From: Sambucus nigra
Taxonomy: Eukaryota; Streptophyta; Magnoliopsida; Dipsacales; Adoxaceae
Assembly: GCA_949130495.1 (NCBI GenBank)
Contig: OX422220.1
Location: 9,293,001-9,357,000 of the forward strand
Reading direction: 5' to 3'
Length of the DNA stretch: 64,000 bases
Position 1 is the stretch's first letter. Each line of letters begins with the position of its first letter. The notes under the pieces were generated by a model, which saw only the letters and a program-made list of their open reading frames with translations, was not told the DNA's origin and ran no database searches. The translations under genes were made by a program, and so were the position numbers. Of this stretch, positions 36,191 through 50,329 are shown one piece after another.

Positions 36191-39100
36191 AATCGCGGGA
36201 CTCCCGATTTGAGAATACGATGATAATTTGCATATTTCTAGACTTAGGCTTAGAGACATGGCTTTAGAAGGTGAAAACCCAAAACAACCCCCGAACGGCC
36301 CCGTGGGTGGCACCAACACCTCCTCTGGGAGAAATGTAACTCGTAGGAATTGACCACGCAGTCGCGGGACTCCCAGTTTGAGAATACGACGATAATTTGC
36401 ATATTTCTAGACTTAGGCTTAAAAATATGGCGTTAGAGGGTGAAATCCCAAAACTGGCCCCGAACGGCCCCGTGGGTGGCACCAACACCTCTCACGAGAC
36501 CAATGTAACTCGTAGGAATTGACCACGCAGCCGCGGGTCTCCCGGTTTGAGAATACGATGATAATTTGCATATTTCTAGAGATAGACTTAAAACCATAGC
36601 GATAGAGGGTGAAAACCCAAAATAGCCCCCGAATGTCCCCGTGGGAGGCACCAACATTTCCCACGGAACCAATGTAACGCGTACGAACTCACCACGTAGC
36701 CACGGGTCTCCGAATTTGAGAAACATCGATAATTAGCATATTTCTAGAAGGCTTAAAAACATGGCGTTAGAGGGTGAAAACCCAAAATAGCCCCCGAATG
36801 GCCCCGTGGGAGGCACCAACACCTCCCATGGGACAAATGTAAGTTGTAGAAACTGACCTCGCCGCCGCGGATCTCCCGATTTGAGAATAGGACGATAATT
36901 TGGATATTTCTAGACTTAGGATTAAAAACATTGTGTTAGAGGGTGAAAACCCAAAACAACCCCCGAATGGCCCCGTGGGAGGCACCAACACCTCCCACAT
37001 GACCAATGTAACTCATAGGAATTCACCACGCAGCCGCGGGTCTCCCGGTTTGAGAATAGATCGATAATTTACATATTTCTAGACTTGGGCTTAAAAACAT
37101 ATTTTTAGAGGGTGAAAATCCAAAACATCACCCGAACGGCCCCGTGGGTGGCACCAACACCTCCCACAGGACCAATATAAGTAGTAGGAACTGACCACGC
37201 AGCCGCGAGACTCCCAGTTTGAGAATATGACGGTAATTTACATATTTTTAGACTTAGGTATAACATGGCGTTAGTGGGAGAAAACCCCAAACAGCCCCCG
37301 AACGGCCTCGTGGGAGGCACCAACACGTCCCACGGGACCAATGCAACTCGTAGGAACTGACCAAGCAGCTGCGGGACTCCCGATTTGAGAATACGATGAT
37401 AATTTGCACATTTCTATACTTAGGCTTAAAAACATAGCGTTAGAAGGTGAATACCCAAAACTGCCCCTGAACGGCCCCATGGGAGGCACCAACATTTACC
37501 ACGGGACCAATATAACTCGTAGGAACTCACCATGTAGCCACGGGTCTCCTGGTTTGAGAATACATCGATAATTTGCATATTTCTAGACTTAGGCTAAAAG
37601 ACATGCCGTTAGAGGGTGAAAACCCCAAACCGCCCCCGAACGGCCCCCTAGGAGGCACCAACACGTCCCACGGGACCAATGTAACTCGTACGAAGTGATC
37701 ACGCAGCCGTGGGTCTTCCGGTTTGAGAATACGTCGATAATTTGCATATTTCTATACTTAGGCTTAAAACATGGCGTTAGAGGGTGAAAACCCAAAACAG
37801 CCCCCGAACGGCCCCGTGGGAGGCACCAATACCTCCCACATGACCAATGTAACTCCTAGGAATTCACCACGCAGCAGCGGGTCTCCCGGTTTGAGAATAC
37901 ATCGATAATTTGCATATTTCTAGACTTAGGCTTAAAAACATCGCATTAGAGGGTGGGAACCCAAAACAACCCCCGAATGGCCCCGTGGGAGGCACCAACA
38001 CCTCCCATGGGACCAATGTAACTTAAAGGAACTGACCATGCAGCCGCAGGTCTAACGGTTTGAGAGTTCGACGATAATTTCATATTTCTAGACTTAGGCT
38101 TAAAAACATAGCGTTAGAGGGTCAAAACCCAAAACTACCCCCGAACGGCCCCTTAGGTGGCACCAACACATCCCACGGGACCAATGTAACTCGTAGGAAC
38201 TGACCACATAGCCGCGGGACTCCCGGTTTAAGAATACGGCGATAATTTGAATATCTCTAGACTTAGGCCTAAAAACATGACGTTAGAGGTTGAAAACCCA
38301 AAATAGCCCCCGAACGGCCCTGTGGGAGGCACCAACACCTCCCACGGGACTAATGTAAGTTGTATTAAATGACCACCTAGGCGCGGGACTCCCGGTTTGA
38401 AAATACGATGATAATTTGCATATTTCTAGACTTAGGCGTAAAGACATGGCTTCAAAGGGTGAAAACCCAAAACAGCCCCCGAACGGCCCCGTGGGTGGCA
38501 CCAACACCTCCCATGGGAGAAATATAACTCGTAGGAATTGACCACGCAGCCGCGGGACTCCCAGTTTGAGAATACGACGATAATTTGCATATTTCTGGAC
38601 TTAGGCTTAAAAATATGGTGTTAGAGGGTGAAATCCCAAAACTGGCCCCGAACGGCCCCGTGGGTGGCACCAACGCTTCTCACGAGACCAATGTAACTCG
38701 TAGGAACTGACCACGCAGCCGCGGGTCTCCCGGTTTGAGAATACGATGATAATTTGCATATTTCTAGACACAGACTTAAAACCATAGCGATAGAGGGAGA
38801 AAACCAAAAATAGCCCCCGAATGGCCCCGTGGGAGGCACCAACATTTCCCACGGGACCAATGTAACTCATACGAACTCACCATGCAGCCACGGGTCTCCC
38901 GATTTGAGAAACATCAATAAATTGCATATTTCTAGAAGGCTTAAAAACATGGCGTTAGAATGTGAAAACCCAAAATAGCCCCCGAACGGCCCCGTGGGAG
39001 GCACCAACACCTCCCACGGGACTAATGTAAGTTGTAGAAACTGACCACGCCGCCGCGGTTCTCCCGATTTGAGAATAGGATGATAATTTGCATATTTCTA

Positions 39101-39910
39101 GACTTAGGCTTAAAAACATTGTGTTAGAGGGTGAAAACCCAAAACAGCCCCCGAACGGCCCCGTGGGAGGCACCAACACCTCCCACATGACCAATGTAAC
39201 TCATGGGAATTCACCACGCAGCCGCGGGTCTCCCGGTTTGAGAATACATCGATAATTTACCTATTTCTAGACTTAGGCTTAAAAACATATTTTTAGAGGG
39301 TGAAAATCCAAAACATCACCCGAACGGCCCCGTGGGTGGCAAAAACACCTCCCACGGGACCAATATAAGCCATAGGAACTGACCACGCAGCCGCGAGACT
39401 CCCAATTTGAGAATATGATGGTAATTTACATATTTTTAGACCTAGGTATAACATGGCGTTAGTGGGAGAAAACCCCAAACAGCCCCCGAACGGCCTCGTG
39501 GGAGGCACCAACACGTCCCGCGCGACCAATGCAACTCGTAGGAACTGACCAAGCAGCTGCGGGACTCCCGATTGGAGAAGACGATGATAATTTGCATATT
39601 TCTATACTTAGGCTTAAAAACAAAGCATTAGAAGGTGAAAACCAAAAACAACCCCTGAACGGCCGCGTGGGAGGCACCAATATTTCCCATGTGACCAATG
39701 TAACTCGTAGGAACTCACCATGTAGCCATGGGTCTCCCGGTTTGAGAATACATCTATAATTTGCATATTTCTAGACTTAGGCTTAAAAACATGGCGTTAG
39801 AGGGTGAAAACCCAAAACCGCTCCCGAACGGCCCCCTAGGAGGCACCAACACATCCCACGGGACCAATGTTACTCGTAGGAACTGATCACGCAGCCGTGG
39901 GTTTCCCGAT
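35850..39910 (+). repeat. Thirteen-monomer tandem duplication (offset 2,188 bp)
   Basis: Two consecutive copies lie at about 35850-38037 and 38038-39910 or slightly beyond. The offset is 2,188 bp at every anchor I checked: 36095/38283, 36264/38452, the TCTAGAAGGC marker at 36744/38932, and the B-type monomer at 37259/39447. The absence of any net indel across this distance suggests a relatively recent event. It overlaps the third 676-bp unit at its left end, so events are nested. Confidence 0.88.
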
Positions 39911-41059
39911 TTGAGAATACGTCGATAATTTGCAAATTTCTAGACTTAGGCTTAAAAACATGGCGTTAGAGGGTGAAAACCCAAAACCGCCCCCGAAGGG
40001 CTCCGTGGGAGGCACCAACACCTCCAACGGGACAAATGTAACTCGTAGGAACTCACTACGCAGCCGCGGGTCTCCGAATTTTAGAATACATTGATAATTT
40101 GCATATTTCTAGACTTAGGCTTAAAAACATAACGTTAGAGGGTGAATACCCAAAACAGCCCCCGAACGGCCCCGTGGGAGGTACCAACACCTCCCACGGG
40201 ACCAATGTAACTTGTAGCAACTAACCACGTAGCCGCGGTTCTCCCGATTTGAGAATAAGATGATAATTTGCATATTACTAGACTTAGGCTTAAAACATAT
40301 TTTTAGAGGGTGAAAATCCAAAACATCACCCGAACGGCCCTGTGGATGGCACCAACACCTCCCATAGGATCAATAGAAGTCTTGGGAACTGACCACACAG
40401 TCGCGAGACTCCCGGTTTGAGAAATGACGGTAAATGTACATATTTTTAGACTTAGGTATAACATGGCGTTAGTGGGAGAAAACCCGAAACAGCCCCCGAA
40501 CGGCCCCGTGGGAGGCACCGACACGTCCTACGGGACTAATGCAACTCGTAGGAACTGACCACGCAGCTGCGGGACTCCTAATTTTAGAATACGATGATAA
40601 TTTGCATATTTCTAGACTTAGTCTTAAAAACATAGCATTAGAGGGTGAAATCCCAAAATTGCCCCCGAACGTCCCCGTAGGTGGCACCAACACCTCTCTT
40701 GAGACCAATGTAACTCATAGGAACTGACCACGCAGCCGCAGGGCTCCCCGTTTGAGAATACGACAATAATTTGCCTATTTGTAGACTTAGGCTTAAAAAC
40801 ATGGCTTTAGAGGGTAAAAACCCAAAACAGCCCTCGAACGGCCCCATGGGAGGCACCAACACCTCCCACGGGACCAATGTAACTCGTAGGAACTCACCAC
40901 GCATCCGCGGGTCTCCCAATTTCACAATACATTGATAATTTGCATATTTCTAGACTTAGGCTTAAAAACACGGCGTTAGAGGGTGAAAACCCAAAACCGC
41001 TCCCGAACGGCCCCGTGGGAGGCACCAACACCTCCCACGGGACCAACGTAACTTGTAGG

Positions 41060-43600
41060 AATAGACCTCGCAGCCGCGGGTCTCCCGATTTGAGAATAAG
41101 ATGATAATTTGCATATTTCTAGACTTAGGCTTAAAAACATATTATTAGAGGGTGAAAATCAAAAACATCACCCGAACGACCCCGTGGGTGGCACCAACAT
41201 TCCCACAGGACCAATATAAGTCGTAGGAACTGACCACGCAGCCGCGAGACTCTGGGTTTGAGAATATGAGGGTAATTAACATATTTTTAGACTTAGGCGT
41301 AACATGGCGTTAGTGGGGGAAATCCTAAAATAGCCCCCGAACGGCTCGGTGGGAGACACCAACATCTCCCACGGGACCGATTTAACTCGTAGGAACTGAC
41401 CACGCAGCCGCGGGACTCCCAGTTTGAGAATACGACGGCAATTTGGTGTTAGAGGATAAAAACCCAAAACAGCCCCGAACGGCCCCGTAGGAGGCACCAA
41501 CACCTCCCACGAGACCAATGTAACTCGTAAGAACTCACCACACAGCCGCGGGTCTCCCAGTTTGAGTATAAGACGATAATTTGCATATTTCTAGACTTAG
41601 GATAACATGGCGTTAGTGGGAGAAAACCCAAGACAAACCCCGAACGGCCTCGTGGGAGGCACCAACACGTCCCACGGGACCGATGCAACTTGTAGGAACT
41701 GACCAAGCAGCTGCGGGACTCCCGAGTCGAGAATACGATGATAATTTGCATATTTCAGTACTTAGGCTAAAAAACATAGCGTTAGAGGGTGAAAATCTAA
41801 AACTGCCCCCGAACGGCCCCGTGGGTGGCACCAACACCTCCCACGAGACCAATGTAACTTGTAGGAACTGACCACGCAGCCACGGGTCTCCCGGTTTGAG
41901 AATATGACGATAATTTGCATATTTCTATACATAGGCTTAAAACCATAGCGTTAGAGGGTGAAAACCCAAAACAGCCCCCGAACGGCCCCGTGGGAGGCAC
42001 CAATATTTCCCACGGGACCAATGTAACTCGTAGAAACTCACCACGCAGCTACGGGTCTCCCGGTTTGAGAATACATCGATAATTTGCATATTTCTAGACT
42101 TAGGCTTAAAAACATGGCGTTAGAGGGTGAAAACCCAAAATAGCCCCCGAACGACCCCGTGGGAGGCACCAACACCTCCCACGGGACTAATGTAAGTGGT
42201 AGGAACTGACCACGCCGCCACGGTTCTCCCGATTTGAGAATACAACGATAATTTGCATATTTCTAAAATTAGGCTTAAAAACATGGCGTTAGAGGGTGAA
42301 AACCCAAAACAGTCCCCGAACGGCCCCGTAGGAGGCACCAACACCTCCCACAGGACGAATGTAATTCGTAGGAACTAACCACGCAGCCGCGGGTCTCCCA
42401 ATTTGAGAATACATCAATAATTTGCATATTTCTAGACTTAGGCTTAAAACATGGCTTTAGAGGGTGAAAACCCAAAACAACCCTCGAACGGCCCCGTGGG
42501 AGGCACCAACACCTCCCATGGGACCAATGTAACTTGTAGGAACTGACCACGCAGCCGCGGGTCTTCCGGTTTGAGAATAAGACGTTGATTTGAATATTTC
42601 TAGACTTAGGCTTAAAAACATATTTTTAGAGGGTGAAAATCCAAAACATCACCCGAACGGCCCCGTGGGTGGCACCAACACGTCCCACAGGACCAATATA
42701 AGTCATGGGAATTGAACACACAGTCGCGAGACTCCCGGTTTGTTAATATGACGCTAATTTACATATTTTTGGACTTAGGTATAACATGGCATTAGTGGGA
42801 GAAAACTCAAAACAGCCCCGAACTGCCCTGTGGGAGGCACCAACACGTCCCACGGGACCAATGCAATTCGTAGGATCTGATCACGCAACTGCGGGACTCC
42901 CAAATTGAGAATACGATGATAATTTGTATATTTCCAGACTTAGGCTTAAAAACATAGCGTTAGAGGGTGAAATCCCAAAACTGCCCCCGAACGGCCCCTT
43001 GGGTGGCACCAACACCTCTCACGAGACCAATGTAACTGGTAGGAACTGACCACGCAGCCGCGGGTCTCCCAGTTTGAGAATACAATGATAATTTTCATAT
43101 TTCTAGACATAGGCTTAAAACCATAGCGATAGAGGGTGAAAACCCAAAACGACCCCCGAATGGCCCCGTGGGAGGCACCAACATTTCCCACGGGACAAAT
43201 GTAACTCGTACAAACTCACCACGTAGCCACGGGTCTCCCAAATTGAGAATACCTTGATAATTTGAATATTTCTAGAAGGCTTAAAAAAATGGCGTTAGAG
43301 GGTGAAAACCCAAAATAGCTCCTGAACGGCCCCGTGGGAGGCACCAACACCTCCCACGGGACTAATGTAAGTTGTAGGAACTGACCATGCCACCGCGGTT
43401 CTCTCGGTTTGAGAATTTGCCGATAATTTGCGTATTTTTAGACTTAGGTTTAAAAACATGGCGTTAGAGGGTGAAAACCCAAAATAGCCCCCGAACGGCC
43501 CCGTGGGAGGCACCAACACCTCCCACATGACCAATGCAACTCATAGGAATTCATCACGCAGCCGCGGGTCTCCCGCTTTGAGAATACATCAATAATTTAC
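41060..43600 (+). repeat. Dispersed copy of the 31.8-34.4 kb segment
   Basis: This segment parallels about 31840-34380 at an offset of 9,217-9,226 bp. Anchors are GAGTATAAG (41564 against 32345), TCTAAAAT (42262 against 33044), the B-type monomer (42780 against 33563) and TCTAGAAGGC (43272 against 34045). The near-constant offset over about 2.5 kb shows a block duplication, not independent recurrence of variants. Confidence 0.83.
41436..41456 (+). repeat. Truncated monomer junction
   Basis: GGCAATTT joins GGTGTTAGAGG, so the AT-rich GCATATTTCTAGAC to TTAAAAACAT segment (about 34 bp) is missing. Confidence 0.82.
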
Positions 43601-43701
43601 ATATTTCTAGACTTAGGCTTCAAAACATGGCGTTAGAGGGTGAAAACCCAAAGCTGCCCCCGAACGGCCCCGTGGGAGGCACCAACACTTCCCACGGGAC
43701 C

Positions 43702-43740
43702 AATGTAACTCGTAGGAACTCACCACGCAGCCACAGGACT
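43702..43740 (+). repeat. 39-bp remnant monomer
   Basis: Two AATGTAACT starts are only 39 bp apart (43702 and 43741) because CACGCAGCCACAG is joined directly to GACTAATGTAACTT. About 130 bp of a monomer has been lost, the most extreme truncation noticed in the array. Confidence 0.9.
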
Positions 43741-44239
43741 AATGTAACTTATAGGAACTGACCACGCAGCTGCGGGTCTACCGGTGTGAGAGTACGACGA
43801 TAATTTACATATTTCTAGACTTAGGCTTAAAAACATAGCGTTAGAGGGTGAAAACCAAAAACAGCCCCCCGAACGGCCCCGTGGGTTGCAACAACACCTC
43901 CCTGGGGATTAATGTAAGTTGTAGGAACTGACCACGCCGCCGCGGTTCTTTCGGTTTGAGAATACGATGATAATTAGCATATTTTTAGACTTAGGCTTAA
44001 AAACATGGCTTTAGAGGGTGAAAACACAAAACAGCCCCCGAACGGCCCCGTGGGAGGCACCAACACCTCCCACATGACCAATGTAGCTTGTAGGAATTCA
44101 CCACATAGCCGCGGGTCTCCCAGTTTGACAATACACCGTTAATTTGCATATTTCTAGACTTAGGCTTAAAAACATGCCGTTAGAGGGGGAAGACCCAAAA
44201 CAACCCCCGAACGGCCCCGTGGGAGGTACCAACACCTCC

Positions 44240-45480
44240 CACGGGACCAATGTAACTTATAGGAACTGACCATGCAGCCGCAGGTGTACCGGTTTGAGAG
44301 TACGATGATAATTTCCATATTTCTAGACTTAGGCTTAAAAACATAGTGTTAGAGGTTAAAACCCAAAAGTACGCCCGAACGGCTCCGTGGGTGGCACAAA
44401 CACCTCCCACGCGACCAATGTAACTCCTATTAACTGACCACGTAGCCGCGGGTCTCTCGGTTTGAGAATACGGTGATAATTTGAATATCTCTAGACTTAG
44501 GCCTAAAAACATGGCGTTAGAGGTTGAAAACCCAAAATAGCCTCCGAACGGCCTTGTGGGAGGCACCAACACCTCCCACGGGACTAATGTAAGTTGTAGG
44601 AAATGACCACCCAGCCGCGGGACTCCCGGTTTGAGAATACGATGATAATTTGTATATTTCTAGACTTAGGCTTAAAGATATCGCTTTAGAGGGTGAAAAC
44701 CAAAACAGCCCTCGAACGGCCCCGTGGGTGGTACCAACACCTCCAACGGGAGAAATGTAACTCGTAGGAATTGACCACGCAGACGCGGGACTCCCAGTTT
44801 GAGAATACGATGATAATTTGCATATTTCTAGACTTAGGCTTAAAAACATGGCGTTAGAGGGTGAAATCCCAAAACTGGCCCCGAACGGCCCCGTGGGTGG
44901 CTCCAACACCTCTAACGAGACCAATGTAACTCGTAGGAACTGGCCACGCAGCCGCGGGTCTCCTGGTTTGAGAATACGACGATAATTTTCATATTTCTAG
45001 ACATAGACTTAAAGCCATAGCGATAGAGGGTGAAAACCCAAAACAACCCCCGAATGGCCCCGTGGGAGGCACCAACATTTCCCACGGGACCAATGTAACT
45101 CGTACGAACTCACCACGCATCCACGGGTCTCCCGATTTGAGAAACATCGATAATTTGCATATTTCTAGAAGGCTTAAAAAATGGCGTTAGAGGGTGAAAA
45201 CCCAAAATAGCCCCCGAACGGCCCCGTGGGAGGCACCAACACCTCCCAAGGGACTAATGTAAGTTGTAGAAACTGACCACGCCGCCGCGGTTCTCCTGGT
45301 TTGAGAATAGGACGATAATTTGCATATTTCTAGACTTAAGCTTAAAAACATTGTGTTAGAGGGCGAAAACCCAAAACAGCCCCCGAACGGCCCCGTAGGA
45401 GGCACCAACACCTCCCACATAACCAATGTAACTCATAGGAATTCACCACGCAGCCGCGGGTCTCCCGCTTTGAGAATACA
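44240..45480 (+). repeat. Third, dispersed partial copy of the 2,188-bp segment
   Basis: The order GCAGGTGTACCGGTTTGAGAG, TTTGAATATCTCTAGACTTA, AAATGACCACCCAGCCGCGG, TTAAAGCCATAGCGATAGAG, GAGAAACATCGATAATTTGC and TCTAGAAGGCTTAAAAA repeats the order in the copies at 35850 and 38038. It is about 6.2 kb to the right of the second copy. Confidence 0.78.
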
Positions 45481-45999
45481 TTAATAATTTATATATTTCT
45501 AGACTTAGGCTTAAAAACATGGCGTTAGAGGGTGAAAACCCAAAACTATCCTCGAACGGCCCCGTGGGAGGCACCAACACTTCCCACGGGACCAATGTAA
45601 CTCGTAGGATCTCACCACGCAGTCACGGGTCTACCGATTTGAGAATACGTCGATAATTTGAATATCTCTAGACTTAGGCTTAAAAACATGGCGTTAGAGG
45701 TTGAAAACAGAAAATAGCCCCTGAACGGCCCTGTGGGAGGAAGCAACACCTCCCACGGGACCAATGTTACTTATAGGAACTGACCATGCAGCCGCGGGTC
45801 TACCGGTGTGAGGGTATGACGATAATTTTCATATTTCTAGACTTGGGCTTAAAAACATAGCGTTAGAGGGTGAAAACCCAAAACAGCCCCCGAACGGCCC
45901 CGTGGGTGGCACCAACACCTCCCACGGGACTAATGTAACTCGTAGGAACTGACAACGTAGCCGTGTGTCTCCCGGTTTGAGAATACGACGATAATTTGC

Positions 46000-48900
46000 A
46001 TATTTCTAGACTTAGGCTTAAAAACATATTGTTAGAGGGTGAAAATCCAAAACATCCCTGAACGGCCCCGTGGGTGGCACCAACACCTCCCACATGACCA
46101 ATTTAAGTCATAAGAACTGACCACGCAGCCACGAGACTCACAGTTTGAAGAATACGACAATAATTTACATATTTTTAGACTTAGGAGTAATAAGGCGTTA
46201 GTGGAGGAAATCCAAAAAAAGCCCCCGAACGGCTCCGTGGGAGACACCCACATCTCTCACGGGACCAATGTAGGAACTAACCACCCAGCCGCGGGACTCC
46301 CGATTTGAGAATACGACGATAATTTGCATATTTCTAGACTTCGGTTTAAAAACATGGCTTTAGAGGATGAAAACCCAAAATAGCCCCCGAACGGCCCCGT
46401 GGGTGGCACCAACACCTCCCATGGGAGAAATGTAACTCGTAGGAATTGGCCACGCAGTCGCAGGACTCCCAGTTTGCGAATGCGATGATAATTTGCATAT
46501 TTCTAGACTTAGGCTTAAAAACATGGCGTTAGAGGGTGAAAACTCAAAACAGCCCCCGAACGGCCCCGTGGGTTGCACCAACACCGCCCACGGGACCAAT
46601 GTAACTCGTAGGAACTGACCACGCAACCGCGGGACTCCCTGTTTGAGAACATGACAATAATTTGCATATTTCTGGACTTAGGCTTAAAAACATGGCGTTA
46701 GAGGGTGAAAACTCAAAACAGCCCCCGAACGGCCCCGTGGGTGGCACCAACACCTCCCACGGGACCAATGTAACTCATAGAAACTGACCACGTAGCCGCT
46801 GGACTCCTGGTTTGAGAATACGATGATAATTTGCATATTTTTAGACTTAGGCTTAAAAACATGGCGTTAGAGGGAGAAAACCAAAAACAACCCCCAAACG
46901 GCCCCATGGGAGGGACCAGCACCTCCCACGGGACCAATGTAACTCAGAGGAACTGACCACGCAGCCGCAGGTATCCCAGTTTGAGAATACAATGATAATT
47001 TGCATATTTTTATACTTAGGCTTAAAACCATAGCGTTAGAGGGTGAAAAACCCAAAACAGCCCGTGAACGGCTCCGTGGGTGGCACCAACACCTCCCACG
47101 GCACCAACTCCACCCACGACACCAATGTAACTCGTAAGAACTGACCACACATCTGCAGAACTCCCGGTGTGACAATACGATGATAATTTGCATATTTCTA
47201 GACTTAGGTATAACATGGCGTTAGTGGGAGAAAACCCGAAACGGTCTCCGAACGGCCCCGTGGGAGGCACCAACACCTCCCACGAAAACAATGTAACTCG
47301 TAGGAACTGACCTTGCAGCTGTGGGTCTCCCGGTTTGAGAATATGACGATAATTTGTATATTTCTAGACATAGACTTAAAACCATAGCGATAGAGGGTGA
47401 AAACACAAAACATCCCCCGAATGGCCCCGTGGGAGGCACCAACATTTCCCACGGGACCAATGTAACTCATACAAACTCACCACGTAGCCACGGGTCTACC
47501 GATTTGAGAATACATCGATAATTTGCATATTTCTAGAAGGCTTAAAAAGATGGCGTTAGAGGGTGAAAACCCAAAATAGCCCCCGAACGGCCTCGTGGGA
47601 GGCACCAACACCTCCCACGGGACTAATGTAAGTTGTAGAAACTGACCATGCTGCCGCAGTTCTCCCGGTTTGAGAAAAGGATGATAATTTGCATATTTCT
47701 AGACTTAGGCATAAAAATCTTGTGTTAGAGGGTGAAAACCAAAAATAGCCCCCGAACGGCCTCGTGGGAGGCACCAACACCTCCCACATGACCAATGTAA
47801 CTCATTGGAATTCACCACGCAGCCGCAGGCCTCTCGGTTTGAGAATACATCGATAATTATATATTTCTAGAATTAGGCTTAAAAACATGGCGTTAGAGGG
47901 CGAAAACGCAAAACTGCCCCGGAACGGCCCCGTGGGAGGCACCAACACTTCCCATGGGAACAATGTGACTCGTAGGAACTCACCACGCAGCCACGGGTCT
48001 CCCGATTTGAGAATACGTCAATAATTTGAATATCTCTAGACTTAGGCTTAAAAACATGGTGTTAGAGGTTGAAAACACAAACTAGCCCCCGAACGGCCCT
48101 GTGGGAGGCACCAACACCTCCCACGGGACCAATGTAACTTATAGGATTCGACCACGCAGTCGCGGGTCTACCGGTGTGAGAGTATGATGATAATTTGAAT
48201 ATTTCTAGACTTAGGCTTAAAAACATAGCGTCGTGGGTGGTACCAACACCTCCCACGGGACCAATGTAACTTGTAGTAACTGACCACGCAGCCGCGGGTC
48301 TCCCGGTTTTAGAATAAGATGATAATTTGCATATTTCTAGACTTAGGCTTAAAAACATATTATTAGAGGGTGAAAATCCAAAACATCACCCGAATGGCCC
48401 CGTGGGTGGCACCAACACCTCCGACAGGACCAATAAAAGTCATAGGAACTGACCACGCAGCCACGAGACTCACAGTTTGAAGAATACGATGGTAATTTAC
48501 CTTTTTTTAGACTTAGGTGTAACAAGGCGTTATTGGGGGAAATCAGAAAAAAGGCCCCGAACGACTTCGTGGGAGACACCAACATCACTCACGGGACCAA
48601 TGTAACACGTAGGAACTAACCACCCATCCGCGGGACTCCCGGTTTGAGAATACGACGATAATTTGCATATTTCTAGACTTAGGTTTAAAAATATGGCTTT
48701 AGAGGGTGAAAATCGAAAACAACCCCCGAACGGCGCCGTGGGTGGCACCAACACCTCCCATGGGAGAAATGTAACTCGTAGGAATTGACCACGCAGCCGC
48801 ATGAATCCCAGTTTGAGAATACAATGATAATTTGCATATTTCTAGACGTAGGCTTAAAAACATGGCGTTAGAGGATGAAAACTCAAAACAGCCCCCGAAC

Positions 48901-49640
48901 AGCCCCGTGGGTGGCACCAACACCTCCCACGGGACTAATGTAACTCGTAGGAACTGACCAGGCAGCCGCGGGACTCCCTGTTTGAGAACATGATAATAAT
49001 TTGCATATTTCTTGACTTAGGCTTAAAAACAAGGCGTTAGAGGGTGAAAACCCAAAACAGCCCCCAAACGGTCCCGTGGGTGGCACCAACACCTCCCACG
49101 GGTCCAATGTAACTCGTAGAAACTGACCACGTAGCCGCTGGACTCCTGGTATGAGAATACGATGATAATTTGAATATTTTTAGACTTAGGCTTAAAAACA
49201 TGGCGTTAGAGGGAGAAAACCCAAAACAGCCCCCGAACGGCCCCGTGGGAGGGACCAGCACCTCCCGCGGGACCAATGTAACTCAGAGGAACTAACCATG
49301 CAGCCGCAGGTCTCCCAGTGAGAATACGATGATAATTTGCATATTTTTAGACTTAGGCTTAAAACCATAGCGTTAGAGGGTGAAAACCCAAAACAGCCCC
49401 TGAACGGCTCCGTAGGTGGCACCAACACCTCCCACGGCACCAATGTAAATCGTAGGAACTGATCACACATCCGCAGGACTCCCGGTGTGACATTACGACG
49501 ATAATTTGCATATTTCTAGACTTAGTTATAACTTGGCGTTAGTGGGAGAAAACCCAAAACAGTCTCCGAACGGCCCCGTGGGAGGCACCAACACCTCTCG
49601 CAAAAATAATGTAACTCGTAGGATCTGACCACGCAGCTGC
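46000..49640 (+). repeat. Fourteen-monomer duplication (offset about 2.33 kb)
   Basis: About 46000-47300 recurs at 48330-49640. Offsets are 2,330 bp at the C-type monomers (46026/48356) and 2,339 bp at 46544/48883, so a few small indels separate the copies. Shared rare variants include CTCACAGTTTGAAGAATACG, CTCCCATGGGAGAAATGTAA, CCCTGTTTGAGAACATGA, GTGGGAGGGACCAGCACCTC or its near variant, and CCCGGTGTGACA. Confidence 0.78.
48220..48245 (+). repeat. Truncated monomer junction
   Basis: AAAACATAGCG joins TCGTGGGTGGTACC. The AGAGGGTGAAAACCC to GAACGGCC segment, about 35-40 bp, is missing. Confidence 0.8.
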
Positions 49641-50329
49641 GGGACTCCCGATTTGAGAATACATTGATAATTTGCATATTTCTAGACTTAGGCTTAAAAA
49701 CATAGCGTTAAAGGGTGAAAACCCAAAACTGCACCCGAACGGCCCCGTGGGAGGCACCAAAAGTTCCCACGGGACCAATGTAACTCGTAGGAACTCACCA
49801 CGCAGCCACGGTTCTCCCGATTTGAGAATACATCGATAATTTGAATATCTCTAGAATTAGGCTTAAAAACATGGCATTAGAGGTTTAAAACCCAAAATAG
49901 CCCCCGAACGGCCCTGTGGGAGGCACCAACACCTCCCACGGGACGAATGTAAGTTGTAGGAACTGACCACGCCGCCGCGGGTCTCCCAGTTTGAGAATAC
50001 AACGATAATTTGCATATTTCTAGACTTAGGCTTAAAACAGTAGCGTTAGAGGGTGAAAACCCAAAACAACCCCCGAACGGCCCTGTGGGAGGCACCAACA
50101 CCTCCCACGGGACCATAGTAACTCGTAGGAACTCACCACACATCCGCGGGTCTCCCGATTTGAGAATACATTGATAATTTGCATATTTCTAGACTTAGGC
50201 TTAAAAACATGGTGTTAGAGGGTGAAAACCCATATGATCTCCCGAACGGCCCCTTGGGAGGCACCAACACCTCCCACGGGACCAATGTAACTTATAGGAA
50301 CTGACCACGCAGCCGCGGGTCTCCCGGTT

